This document shows positions 52,901-63,520 of a stretch of DNA of 64,000 bases, piece after piece. Position numbers and translations under genes: made by a program. The DNA comes from Tomocerus qinae (lineage: Eukaryota > Arthropoda > Collembola > Entomobryomorpha > Tomoceridae): the NCBI GenBank assembly GCA_020055645.1, contig CM034548.1, positions 17,360,001 through 17,424,000 on the forward strand. Direction: 5' to 3'. The notes below the pieces were generated by a model. The model ran no database searches and had not been told where the DNA came from. It worked only from the letters and a program-made list of their open reading frames with translations. How positions within the stretch are numbered: position 1 is the first letter of the stretch; the number at the start of each line of letters is the position of its first letter.

Positions 52901-54413
52901 CTCCTTCTTATTGTTCTTTACATCACGGCAATGTGAATACACAACTCCAACTTGAAACTGTCAATGTTCCAATATGTTATTCCACGACCCACTCATTCCA
53001 AGTGCATCTATTCTGTTTATACTACATCCTGACAATTAGACCAGACACACTCTCTCTAGTACTACTCAATGTAATTCCAATCGCCTAATGGTGATTGTTT
53101 ACCAACCTACACCGTCTATGGCTATAAAATGGTAAATAATAACAACTATTTTCTTCAGGGACGAGTTTTCTACTCTATCGTTGTAATACATTACAGTCCC
53201 ATTCCATTACTTGCTACAGATAGCTCTGTCCTTTTAAAAGTCGCTACCTAATTGGAAGGAGTTCCCACATCCCCCCACTTCGAGTGTATGGATGATCAAA
53301 CACTATATCTGTATTATCATTATTTCCAGTACTTGCGTGAGAAATAAATAATTTGTATCTAATAGTAGACTGATACCACACCGAAACCTGACGGCACAAA
53401 AAATTCATGAACCAAACATCTATATTATCATGTTAGATCTACTAACTTACGTGCGACTATTCGCTTCCATGAACTAATTGACCATTAGTTTATTGCTACC
53501 ATCAAAAATCCTACCCACGCTTGTTAAAAACTAAATTCTCTAGAAACTCTTAAAATGACGTTCAAAAATCTATATTTAGTTTATCTCCAATCACACAACA
53601 ATATTTTTACCTAATTTTTATCCTGTACTGAATTTTATTTAAAGTGTAAGTAAATGCTACAGCAATAAGTTTAATTTGGAATTCCTACACAATTTTGGAT
53701 TCAATAATTCAAATGATGAACAAGATTCATTATTTTCCTCCAAAATAAAAAGTGCCAACTACTTAAATGGAAAATGGCTTTTTTGATATTTAAAAGGCGT
53801 AGTTAATTTTAAACCTAAGGATTTTGTTTTAGTTTCTCAAAGTAATTTGAAAAGCATGGTTAACGTTATATAGTGCTTAATGGTTTCTCATGACTTGTGC
53901 GGATATTAAAGACATATCAGTAGTTTTGATACATCTTCTATTCATTAAACTCTACTAGTTGCGTTCCGGATGTGGAGGTATATAATCTTAAGATCTCTAA
54001 TGAATTCTATTGCAATTGGTAAAATAATGATCTGCTGGGGTTGGAAGTAGTCTTAATAATAGTTAATTGAGTTTATAGGGTAGAGAGGTAGTAGAAGTAA
54101 TAAAGCGAGTTGAGGCAACACTATTAATTAAAAGTTATAATGTAACAGTGCGAGAATGAATGATCTGGGAAATGTGTTCTTGTAGATTAAAATCAATTCG
54201 CCGTGAGCTGGATGGTAGTGTCTTGAATTCAGACAAGTTGAAACAAAAGCTGAATGGAAAGAGAAATTAGCAGTGGCAGTAGCATTTAAAGGAATGAGAT
54301 AAAATGAGTAACCCATTAGTAGAAGAGAAAAAAGGTAAGGAAGACAAGAGCATTGTGAGTGAAAGAAAATCCATTCTAGAAGAATGAGAAAGTGTATTTA
54401 AGGAAAGTTGAGC
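46980..54413. other. Intergenic DNA between the two converging receptor genes
   Basis: AT-rich, with no exon I can support. Open frames at 49638-49910 (-), 51251-52088 (+) and others lack recognisable features. One frame on the minus strand (51073-50723) is treated separately. Composition blocks continue: C+T-rich at about 51250-51950, G-rich at about 52480-52640, C-rich at about 52840-53300, G-rich at about 53900-54500. Confidence 0.55.
50723..51073 (-). CDS. Unknown 116-codon open frame ending at a splice-donor-like GTGAGT (weak)
   Basis: It starts with ATG in a purine-rich context (GGAGAAAATGA) and encodes a Cys-rich hydrophobic peptide (CEVCRLCDFFVCMLCALVC), with a further hydrophobic run near the end. 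A GTGAGT sits at 50726-50721, overlapping the stop codon, so the frame could be a first exon rather than a complete gene. No matching downstream exon was identified and no family is recognised. Chance is a real alternative. Confidence 0.15.
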   Translation of the reverse strand: MKSSYYNPFFGCGPQSSRNEFKFLWTCNASKLLHKLSFIVTRIPAMFAIAFQSFCEVCRLCDFFVCMLCALVCSNLYLSRHLLLFHYIFTIFPQTLFLYIFNFTLEVLALEYEDRV

Positions 54414-54419
54414 TTTATT
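54414..54419 (-). promoter_or_regulatory. Candidate poly(A) signal of gene B (AATAAA)
   Basis: AATAAA on the minus strand, about 375 bases beyond gene B's stop codon. It would give a 3' UTR of about 400 bases, which is a normal length and which would also contain the alternative terminal exon proposed at 54576-54533. Confidence 0.5.
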
Positions 54420-54532
54420 TTTGCAAGAAGTAAGAAGAGAAAGTGACAGATGATAAGGACTTTTGTAAGAAATTAGGAATTATATTCTAAAAACAGTTGT
54501 ATTAGAGTTGGATGAGATAAAGCTGTAGGTGC

Positions 54533-54576
54533 CTAGTTCCTTATAAATAAATTGTACCTGCATCTACTAAAAACTC
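54533..54576 (-). CDS. Possible alternative terminal coding exon of gene B (weak)
   Basis: Gene B's last exon contains a consensus donor GTGAGT (54826-54821) just before its stop. About 250 bases downstream, a long pyrimidine tract (CCCTCCTCTCTCTCTCACTC) leads to an acceptor-like CCATCCAAG (AG 54578-54577). Joining in phase 1 would replace the end EWKPRVLVV with GVFSRCRYNLFIRN and stop at TAG 54535-54533. The unspliced reading gives a tail of length similar to gene A, so this is at most an isoform. No transcript data support it. Confidence 0.25.
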
Positions 54577-54794
54577 CTTGGATGGTGGAGTGAGAGAGAG
54601 AGGAGGGAAAGATGTTCTCACGGTTGTGTCAGTGCGTCTAGAAAGTTGTTCTCTGCAGTCCCTGTTTGTATAATAATATATGCACAGAGTGTACTTTAGC
54701 ACTCGTCCATTCTTGGAACCTGTTTCCGAGTGAGTAGCTTTGTTTGTACATTGTGGATGGTGATCCCAAGTGGGTGCATTAATAGTAAAGTAGA

Positions 54795-55675
54795 TTAAAC
54801 GACTAACACTCGAGGTTTCCACTCACCAGACTTGTTAAAAGCACTTGCAGGGACTCCGAGGATTAGACTATCATTGGCAGACAGGTCAGAACTTCGCACC
54901 ACACTCGGAGGACCCGACTTGGTTGTGACAGCTCGGAGGATCCCGCACTGACACACCTTGAGGAAAGCCTGCCGGAACTTTCGGTTCATAAAACAGTAGG
55001 TAATAGGATTGCAACAAGAAGAGACATAGGCGAGGAGTTGGACCAGAGTCACGCCCATAGGGCCCATGGCGTTGTACACGGCTTCTCGGTCGAACAGATA
55101 CCAAGTGTTCATCACGTAGAGTGGCGTCCAGCAGACGAAGAACTCTGCCACCAAGACGAACAGCATCCTGATCACTTTCTTCTTCGACTCGATACTCTTC
55201 CCTGTGTACGTACTCCGAATGGCCCGAGAGAACTTGTGGCTCTTGTCCTTCATGGACTTGGACGTTGTCTGACGGGAGTGATGATGATTGTGCGAACTGC
55301 TCAGTTGTCTCGCTCCGTGATGATGACGATAGTGAGAACAGCCACGGAGACCCGTCGAATGGTTTTGGCAGTGGAAGCTACTCGAATGGCCGCTGGAATG
55401 CGATGCAATCTGATCACACACAGCCGACGGTGTTTTCATGGAATTCGGGTAGTCCGAGACTTCAGACACTTCTTTCTTCTTCCAGCGGACGACCACACCC
55501 CTCCCCCCTCTCAGAGTCACTATCTCATTAGATATCCCATCTCGGGATGTCGATAGTCGCAGAGACGTCCCTTTCACAGCCCCACTCCCGTTATTCCCAC
55601 TTATTTTGCATTTAGAGTGATGACTGTGACTACTCAGCTCCAGTGAGTTCTCTTCCGGCACCGTCCCATGGAGTC
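54795..55675 (-). CDS. Gene B terminal exon: ICL3, TM6, TM7, C-tail
   Basis: The acceptor is ACTAACAG (AG 55677-55676) in phase 1; the stop is TAA at 54797-54795. ICL3 holds Ser/His-rich runs (SHNHHHSRQTTSKS) and a basic stretch (SIESKKKVIRM) before TM6. TM6 to TM7 follow closely as in gene A. The tail reads DLSANDSLILGVPASAFNKS, where gene A has NDSLRLTRNRSLYSN and YNKASDDV, so homology runs nearly to the stop. An unused-looking GTGAGT donor lies ten codons before the stop. The exon is GC-richer than its flanks and creates a long antisense open frame that is not a gene. Confidence 0.93.
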
Positions 55676-58600
55676 CTGTTAGTAAATTGAAAACAAGCCC
55701 ATTCCACTCATTACTTTTACTGTTATATTTATTTTATAGACACTTTTATCCCTTCTACTAATAGTATTACTGTCTAGACGTGAAAACTGTTTTCACGCAC
55801 ACACAAATCTATCGATTTATATATAGTACACTAAATTATAGATCTCCCACATTACATAAAGTAATCATTTTTCTGTCAAAATCTGTATTACTATTTACCA
55901 AAGGGCGTTTATTAGTCTACGGCTCAAAGACATAATATAGTTAAAAGGGCAATTTAGTTCCCCAAAGCAAAAGGACTTCATACTATATAGGCTTTAAGCA
56001 CGAAAGTAATAAGTAGCCCTTGAACCAATAGAAATCAAGATAAATAGGTAACCCATAGAACATTTCTTCCAATTTAGACACTGCAAATCCTGCGGAAAAA
56101 TAAAATCGTACCTTAGCCGAAGGAATAAAATGAAGAAAGCAAAACGATAAATTGATTCACCTTGTTGATGAAAGGATCTTGACTGGTGGATCTCATTCTT
56201 GAGTCCTTTCCACAATTTGCTGATTATAAGACTGTAGGCCATGGCCATGATACACAAAGGACAGACGAGCAAAAGAAAGTCCAGAAACAAATTAAACGTT
56301 TTCTCACTCCAAGTGTTCGGCCACATCTCCCGGCATTTGTAGCGCCCTAACACGTGAAAGATTATATCAATTATCAATTTATTGTTACATAGGCACACAT
56401 TCTCTGCCTCCAACTCTGCCCATTATACCAACACATATAGAACTTACTTGGCTACATACATACATTCTCTAACAATCATTGTCAAATTGTCAGTTGAAAT
56501 TACTTCATACAAAACACTTACTAGATAGATATAGTAAGCTAGTCCGAGTAATGATATATCTGTAGAAGCCGTTAGCGTAACTTTGTGACATCTTCACTTA
56601 TTGCTAGTTCAGCCCTATCATTACACTGATACATTAGTGTCCAAGCTGCCAATTTATCTGCTAATAATATCCCTAACAGTTGGGGATATAGTGCATTTTA
56701 TCTGGACATGGTATACTTAGCACCGGTTCCAGACACAAAGTAGGGACACTTAAACACATATGGAACGACATCCTCACACGCTATCTTGGCATTGCCCCCA
56801 CTTATACACTTTTTTCCAAATTTCTCTAAATAAACTTTTTGTACTCTATATAGGGTTTTTAATGAGTTATGACAAGTATTGTCACAACTCCCTTTCAGGC
56901 ATAGCGATAAATTAGTTATTCGCATTGCGCTCAAAGACTTCAATGAGAAAAGTTCCTTTTATCCATTCAAGGCAAACACGTCTCATTACCAGTGGGCTGT
57001 AACTCTAACCGTATTATACTAGTATGTAGTAGTACCCTCTGTAATGGAAGAAAACTTTTACAAAAGAACTAAGAGATCGTTTCCATTTTTTCACCAAAAG
57101 CACGAGCCCGTTTCCCTCTGACAAATTCCAGATAATAATATAAATTTCCTTAGCCCTTAACTTGCTCTCATTTATTTTCTTTACTAAGAATGCGTTAAAG
57201 GCAACAAAGCCTGAATACAAGTTGAGATAACGAAATGCATATGTAGGTTGCTCCTGACTTTAACTGTCTACAGAGTGTAAGCATTATTTTTGCTTACTGA
57301 GCCATAGTTCACCATCAAAGATGAACTACAGGCTACTCTATGAAATACACTTTGGAGATTCTACATTATTCTACTACGAATCAAGTAATGCCTTTAGCAG
57401 TAATTAATTCATATAATAGTTTCAATTTATGTGCTCCAGTAATTATTTTCAAAATAAAACCATGCATTCCTCAAATAAAAGATACCACATTGTTAATTAA
57501 CGCCCAGGTGGTCACGAAATTTACATAATTATAATTATTATTATTATGTAAATCATTTTAGTGCACTAAAACTACTAATTGTATTCCAGATTTGGTTTTC
57601 TTACTTCGTTCATTATTACATACACCTAAATCATAGTCTGCAGGATAGATTTTGGATACCTATGCATAAAGTGTAAATTTTAAAGAATGACTTAATTGGC
57701 GGTAGAGCATCCTCTAGATGAATTATGAAAATCCATGGCAAACTTTCTAACTCCCACAGGAAATAACCACGTTATTAAATTTTAAGGCAGTTAATGACTT
57801 CCCCGTCATTTAACATTACATTGCATTTAAAATACAATAAAATATACTACCCAGGTGTTTTGTACATGTAGATAACCATTCTATGGTAAATAGATAATCC
57901 TTATAAAATGAGCTTACCAGTATTTTGAATGGATTTCAGCTCGGACACAAATGTGATGGGAATGTTACAAGAAAGAGTAAAAATCCAAACGGCCAGAATC
58001 ATTTTGTAAGCATGAGAGCGGGTTTGCCATTTTCGTGATTGTAGTGGTCTAAAAAGAGAAAGAAACGTTTTTGGTTACCATAGGCTTAGTGCTCTATTTC
58101 CGAATACCTATACACCTTGCCATGTCATTTATATTTAATGTAATGTGAAATAATTATTGTTGCTATCTTTAAAGTGGCGATGACTTGCACTCTTTCTGGT
58201 ACATGTTGAAATGAAATGCTGCAGATCGCATTAGACGATACGCTGTGAGAATATTGCATCGGTGGGAATGCCACATGCAGTTTCATACAATATTCAAGAT
58301 CGTGACAGCGTCAGAACAATATAGGCCCACACGTATCATCCAATTTAGAAATAAGTCCAACATAATATAACTCCCTTTTTATTTAGAGTTTATTGTGCAA
58401 TTTGTTTTTTACGCCGTTACATTTTGACTTTACAAAAAGTCTATCATGGAGAGAAAACATTTTTTATTTTATGCTACAACTAGAAAACTGGAACCTTCAT
58501 AGTCAAAAAAATAATTTATCAACTAGTTTCGATTTTTAATCCCTATGTTATATATTCGACGACTCAAGTTAAGCTTGTTCTCACAATCCTTACTTTTAAT

Positions 58601-59079
58601 AGGGAAAAAGGGTCAATGTAATTTAAAAAACACGATTATCCTATTTCCGACATCTGGACTATGTATGGTTAGTCACAAACTGCGAATTAATAATTACTAC
58701 GCTATGGTTACGAATTTAAAATAATGAGTATAATCTTCTCGGCGAGTACAGAACGGAAAGTAACAGTTTACCCTACAGCAATTTTCAATGTGAATATACC
58801 CGAAATTCTTTTAGCGTTTTTTATTTCTAAGTATTATTTAATCCCCATAATTTTCCCATTAGATAATGACATTAATTTTCGCTAAAAGAAGTACTTATCG
58901 CACTCAGAATGGTTTTTAATACTTTCTCTACCCACTCATTGTCCCGGGCGTAATATAATATTCTGTTGCTGTGTCGGTTTGTTTAAAAGTAAAAGTAAGT
59001 CATACTTACCGACAAATGGCAAAGTAGCGCTCGAGGGATATTGCTACCAATGTCCAAACACCAACAGACACCGACACGG
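54795..59079 (-). CDS. Gene B: sulfakinin/cholecystokinin-like receptor (GPCR), 5' part missing
   Basis: Paralogue of gene A in opposite orientation. Exons: complement(join(54795-55675, 56161-56346, 57918-58048, 59010-59079)), about 421 codons. Introns of 961, 1571 and 485 bp in gene order have GT-AG ends; the first is phase 2 and the others phase 1. Visible parts in order: TM3 end with LERYFAICR, ICL2, TM4, ECL2 with KCREMWPN, TM5, an ICL3 of about 170 residues rich in Ser and His, TM6 (FFVCWTPLYVMNTWYLF, identical to gene A over this run), TM7 with NPITY, and a Cys-bearing tail (KVCQCG). TM1, TM2 and the N-terminus are not found in the 4.9 kb upstream. Many arthropods carry two sulfakinin receptors, and this pair fits that pattern. 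The family call is strong; ligand and coupling are inferred from the family. Confidence 0.9.
55676..56160 (-). other. Gene B intron, 485 bp, phase 1, within ICL3
   Basis: The donor is CAAG|GTGAATC and the acceptor is ACTAACAG. It matches the position and phase of gene A's 8122-bp intron, a roughly 17-fold size difference between the two copies. AT-rich with no further feature. Confidence 0.9.
56161..56346 (-). CDS. Gene B exon: ECL2 and TM5
   Basis: The acceptor is CACGTGTTAG (AG 56348-56347) and the donor is GTGAATC at 56160. The exon is 186 nt, phase 1 at both ends. It encodes GRYKCREMWPNTWSEKTFN, TM5 (LFLDFLLLVCPLCIMAMAYS), then LIISKLWKGLKNEIHQ and SRSFHQQ. It is 18 nt longer than gene A's counterpart, the extra being in the start of ICL3. 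Confidence 0.93.
56347..57917 (-). other. Gene B intron, 1571 bp, phase 1, between TM4 and ECL2
   Basis: The donor is ACTG|GTAAGC and the acceptor is GTGTTAG. Same position and phase as gene A's 3227-bp intron. It contains an AT-rich palindrome at 57519-57553 (11-bp arms). Short open frames inside (56698-56943, 57014-57220) have no recognisable content. Confidence 0.9.
57519..57553. repeat. AT-rich inverted repeat with 11-bp arms
   Basis: ATTTACATAAT at 57519-57529 and ATTATGTAAAT at 57543-57553 are exact reverse complements around a 13-base ATT-rich spacer. It lies in a gene B intron and is probably a low-complexity hairpin. Confidence 0.7.
57918..58048 (-). CDS. Gene B exon: ICL2 and TM4
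   Basis: The acceptor is CTCTTTTTAG (AG 58050-58049) and the donor is a consensus GTAAGC at 57917. The exon is 131 nt, entering in phase 2 and leaving in phase 1. It encodes PLQSRKWQTRSHAYKM, TM4 (LAVWIFTLSCNIPITFVSEL) and KSIQNT. No more than short flanks of it are open in other frames. Confidence 0.92.
58049..59009 (-). other. Gene B-specific intron, 961 bp, phase 2
   Basis: The donor is TGTCG|GTAAGTATG (a strong consensus) and the acceptor is CTCTTTTTAG. It splits the Arg codon of ICRP, directly after the ERY motif. Gene A has no intron here. AT-rich with no internal feature seen. Confidence 0.92.
59010..59079 (-). CDS. Gene B exon: TM3 end and ERY motif
   Basis: The acceptor is TTTTGTTGCAG (AG 59081-59080) and the donor is GTAAGT at 59009. 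The exon is 70 nt: 2 nt finishing an Ala codon, 22 codons, 2 nt. It encodes VSVSVGVWTLVAISLERYFA then IC and the start of Arg. It is too short to be found as an open frame; it was located by homology to gene A. Together with the next exon it makes exactly 201 nt, the size of gene A's single exon. Confidence 0.92.
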
Positions 59080-62000
59080 CTGCAACAAAATTAATACTTT
59101 AATAACTTTGAAGCTAAATTACGACTACACATGTGAGTTTAATATTACCCGGATTGTACAAATTAGTATTGGTGGAAGTGGCGCAACAGAGTCGCCACGA
59201 GGATAATGCTACTATGGCTATGTATGACATGCTTTCATTTCATGGTTTCCACAATTCCTAGAAAGTAGCATTTGGACATTTCATAGTATAGTAGTATATA
59301 GTCATTTACTAGTCCGATGTTAAACTGAACGGTCATTTTACATAACAGTGAGATTCTACCGTCTAATAATAGTACTGTCATGTTAGTTTTGATTGAGATT
59401 GTTAGATATCGACCAGAACGAACAGGGATACTAAGAAAGAGCTACGTTAATAAATCAACAAAAAAATAAGCTAAAGGTTGCATTTTGAAATTTATTTATA
59501 TAAGAAACACTAGAAAATAAAAGTTGGAATTTTGAAAATTATTAAAGGTTACTGAGACAAAAAAATGGAAATTTAAAGAAAGATGTAGACGAAACACTGT
59601 AATGCATTTGTGTAAAAAGTTGTTTTTGTTGCCTACTTGGTGACAAAGTGTATACAGTAGAAGTGTGGTGTATATATAAACTTTTAATTTAAGTTTGTAT
59701 TTGTCATAAATGCGAGTGGAGTGAAAGCTTGCTTTCATTTGTATATGGAACGGATGTAAGCAATGCCCCACCAGGCAGTCCTGATCCTGTCTTACCTAGT
59801 TTGGAGCTCTGATGTGACACATTAATGCATGGCGATATAGAAAATAAGTTATCTGCTTATAGAAACGCAATAGAGATAGTCGGCTCTTTTTCAAATTTCT
59901 GTAGTGCACACAGAAACCAACCGCACCGCATAAAACTAGATTCTGTCAGATTATGTCGTGACTGCAAAATCGAGAAGGGACAGGCTATGCAAGCATAAGT
60001 ATGCTATGTGTTCCATAATTTAATTTGTCGTCTTTGTCCTCATAGTCACTAAGAATTAGGATCTTCATTGGGTTCAGTTCAGCCGAGAAATGAGGAGGAA
60101 TTCTACTTTATGTAGAATTTAATGTACTTTTAGACGTCAGCTAACTAATCTCACTCCTATAGCTAAAGTTCCTTCTGAGATAAAAACTCCTCTTATTTAT
60201 GTCCACACTTACTCAGCAGGCAAACTAAATTAATTTAATTAATACCTACATTTAGGCTTCTAGGGCAGGGGGCTGATTAAGTACGATAAGGGTATGCTGA
60301 GATGGCTTGAATCACTATTTACACAGGCATCTATCTACCATTTATATACATCACTAAAATAGAGCTTTAGAGCCCACTAAGTAAATGCTCAAGATAAAAG
60401 CAAATCCCTGCTTAATAAATATTTAGTATCTCAATAAATATTACAGCTGACGATGAGGCACATCCACTTTCCCCGCTTTCGTCTTGACTTCTGATAGATC
60501 TGTAAACTGTAGCTGAGTCCCATCAACCAAACAATCCTACTCTATTAATAATAAATTCCGCACTAATCTCTTTCGGTTATACTATCAAATCACCCTTCTC
60601 AATAGGAATGTCTCATGGTAATTACAATTATTTGATCTAACAAACAAACTGACTCTCTTGCACTTTGGGAAAACAAAAAACCATTGCGACACAATATACA
60701 CCAATAAATTATGCAGCGTCTTTATCAAATATTTAATACTACAACAGTGTTAACAATAGAAACACTGCAACACGATATATTGAAAGGTCGGCTATCTAAA
60801 CATTATAAAGACGGAATGAAGATCAAACGTACTATTGCCATAATGTACAGTTTATTGTACAAATTGTCAAAACAAATTGTATAGTCGGTAATATTGAATT
60901 AAATTTCTAATCCTGTACATACACATTATTATTATGCTTTAACATTCTACAGAATATCGTTAATGCCAAACCATAATAAACAGGTAGAATTTTTAACTTG
61001 TCATTTAGACTAAAAAGATATGATAATGGGCATTAAGCGAGAATTAATTAAATGCATTAGGAGAATAATCTTACATGTCACAATAACTTTCAAAATTTCT
61101 CCTGAAACATTATTTCCTAATAAAAATGGGAACAGAAACAAAATAGGTATTTCTTTTGAGTTGTAATGTAAGGCATTTGCTGATAATTGTATTTTGGGGA
61201 TAAACGGTACCGTATTTCGGTTCGGTCTAATATTACGAATCTCGATTTCATTACTCTCCTTTGTCTTTGATTGTGAGATTTATCTAGTTACAGGTATTGC
61301 ATTACCACTAGTACAGGAAGTAGTTTTAGTTCTAATACGATATCGCTGCTGGGTGGCGATTGTTACTGATGCCTGCGTATTAGATTTCATGTGAGCGTCT
61401 TTACCAAGCAGTGTGTGATCTTTGAAAGTATGAAGATATATGTCAAAGAAAGCGGAGTGACATTCTACATCATAGTTCCATTTACACAGATACATATGTT
61501 GTCATAAATTTTATTTGCGGGGATGGATGTGCTTAAACTTACATATGCGGCAAGTACATAAATTGAATTGGAGGCCATCACCAGAGAACTGGGAAGAGAG
61601 ACATGAAAAAGTCTACACCGACTACTTATCTAGTTACACAGCTATGCCACAGGCTGCAGCAGAAGTCGTTCTCTACTTCAGTATTCGCAAAGGGTTCTTA
61701 TAAGCCGTGCATGCTGCATCTGTGCCATAAGGATTCCAACACTGAATTGCAAAACTCAAAACCGTTTCTAAAAACTTGTTATGATTTTATGCGAGGAATA
61801 ATACGAGGAATAAAAGATTTAAAAAAACGTAGACTCAGTTTTACGTTGAACCAAGACAGACGTATGATCAGCTTACAAAAATGTCTCAACTCAGCACAGA
61901 GCTGGCAGAAAGAAGTACATAAAAATCATAAGTTGCTGGCATAAAAAGATCTGTATGGGAAAACAAGATTTAAGCTTTCTTCTTGTGATGTTTATTTTCC

Positions 62001-62940
62001 CTCGCCTCGATTTCTCTAATGGGGTTAAACGGGAGAAAGGTGAAACACAGATGAGTAATGTCCACATGCACTCGAACCGAATTTTTCAGGGACCACTGCA
62101 ATACTGCACTTTTCGTATCATAATTTACACATGCACCCAAGGTCTACTTTCTTTTACCGTATCTATGGTATTCTGTTACATTTATGAACAAGACAAACAA
62201 TAAGTATGAGAGTAAGTCTGCCTGCCAAGCACAAAAGTCCAAGAAATAGGACAAAAAGAATGCCGTCAGTACTTTTCTTCCATGAATGCTCAGACTCTTA
62301 ATCTTCTCTGAAAGTTTTATTTTGAATTGCCCAAAAAGGGATTCTGGCGAAGTTTCCGAATCAAGAGCACATATTGGGAGAATCTGTCCATCTTTTAATA
62401 TCGATAGGTGCGGCCTTAAGTTTATAGCGCTTCTGACTCTGATCCAAGTATGTATTGGTAAAAGAGGATCTAAGTAAATCCGTAAAACTTTTGAATTGAG
62501 TAGCTATTTCTCCCAAGTAGAATAGAAATAGAAGTAAGTAAAAAAATTCCTCGTCTCTGCGAAATTTCATCATTATGCATAGGCAGGTACACAAATACAT
62601 ATGTTACAGTTACCTACTATTATGTCCCCTGCTACGCATAAGCTACAAATGTAGTAGGCCAGCAGACTACTCTCCCAAATACATCTCCAAAAATCAAAAG
62701 CTAGTAGTAACTCAGCTTCGTTACTTTACGAAATTGTATTTTAGCCCTTACTCCACGGAAATGTTACTAAATGAAGTGGGAAATGGGAAGTGTGGGAAAT
62801 AGAGTAAGAATTGGGCCAAAATTCAAATTTTTGTCTCTGTTTCCCATAATTTCCCACTATTTCCCATTTCCCCCTAATTTTTCGTATTACCCTGACGTCT
62901 AAGAAACTGGGGTGGGAAAAGGGAATATCCAAAACTCAGC
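59080..62940. other. DNA upstream of gene B's first visible exon; no supported gene
   Basis: I searched the minus strand for a TM1/TM2 exon and found none. A weak coding-like frame on the minus strand ends at 60441 (LSEVKTKAGKVDVPHRQL), and overlapping frames occur on the + strand at 61515-61944; neither has recognisable content. Short GGGAAAT motifs in both orientations cluster at about 62780-62875. Confidence 0.5.
62780..62875. repeat. Cluster of GGGAAAT motifs in both orientations
   Basis: GTGGGAAATGGGAAGTGTGG at 62778-62797 is followed about 50 bases later by several TTTCCCA / TTTCCCC units on the same strand, forming imperfect inverted repeats. It could be a decayed foldback element or simple slippage; no ends can be defined. 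Confidence 0.4.
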
Positions 62941-63153
62941 TTATTCAGCATAATTGCAATGTTCAAGGTCATTTGTAAGCAAAGCTTCTTTATAGGCCTC
63001 AATGAGAATCTGTGCGGTCTCATGAAAACGCAACTTGCGGGGTTTACCTTGCAATTTCGTGAGATAAGCTGTGGTGGAAGATTTAATTACTAATTCAAAT
63101 TTATGCGACTTAGTAGTGGGTGCAACGTCAGCCAAGTCCAAAGAGTGTTTGCT
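62941..63153 (-). CDS. Candidate terminal exon, unknown protein
   Basis: A plausible acceptor (CATCCACCCAACAG, AG 63155-63154) leads into about 70 open codons ending in TAA at 62943-62941. The peptide looks like ordinary soluble protein: SKHSLDLADVAPTTKSHKFE, a middle part with TAYLTKLQGKPRKLRFHE, then TAQILIEAYKEALLTNDLEH. I do not recognise the family. If real, the gene's other exons lie upstream on the minus strand, beyond 63153, and it would overlap the presumed 5' intron of gene B. A transposon-derived fragment is the main alternative. Confidence 0.25.
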   Translation of the reverse strand, partial: SKHSLDLADVAPTTKSHKFELVIKSSTTAYLTKLQGKPRKLRFHETAQILIEAYKEALLTNDLEHCNYAE

Positions 63154-63520
63154 CTGTTGGGTGGATGGCTTTGTTGAACTACTACATATATACAGCCGTT
63201 GGGAATAAGAGTATGGTCACAGGACATGTAGTTAGGTATGCAAGCTGGCCGTACATACATTTTTATTCATACCTATTGCCTCTTCCCAATCTACATTTCG
63301 ATCTTGTTGGACGGATGGAAGCAAAACTTCAAATACAATGATGTTTGAATGAAGGCAATGGAAATAGCTTCGCAGTGCAATTTGAGATATCTAAAACTAT
63401 CGACTCTCCACTTTTCTTCTTTATGGAAACAGCTCTTCAATCAAAGTTTAGAGTATGTACGCCGACAACCTTTTATTGTGTACCTATATAGCATTGTTAT
63501 TGCTTCCTGATTCTTTACAG

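Noticed and set aside
55038-55556. Long + strand open frame (172 codons) and a nested 88-codon frame at 55265-55531
   Set aside because: They are antisense shadows of gene B's GC-richer terminal exon, which has clear homology in the other direction.
60441-60530. Short minus-strand coding-like tail (LSEVKTKAGKVDVPHRQL)
   Set aside because: Only about 25-30 codons with ambiguous acceptors; could be chance.
61515-61944. Overlapping + strand frames of 62 and 113 codons
   Set aside because: They look mildly protein-like but overlap in two frames with no motif, acceptor or family; not enough to call.
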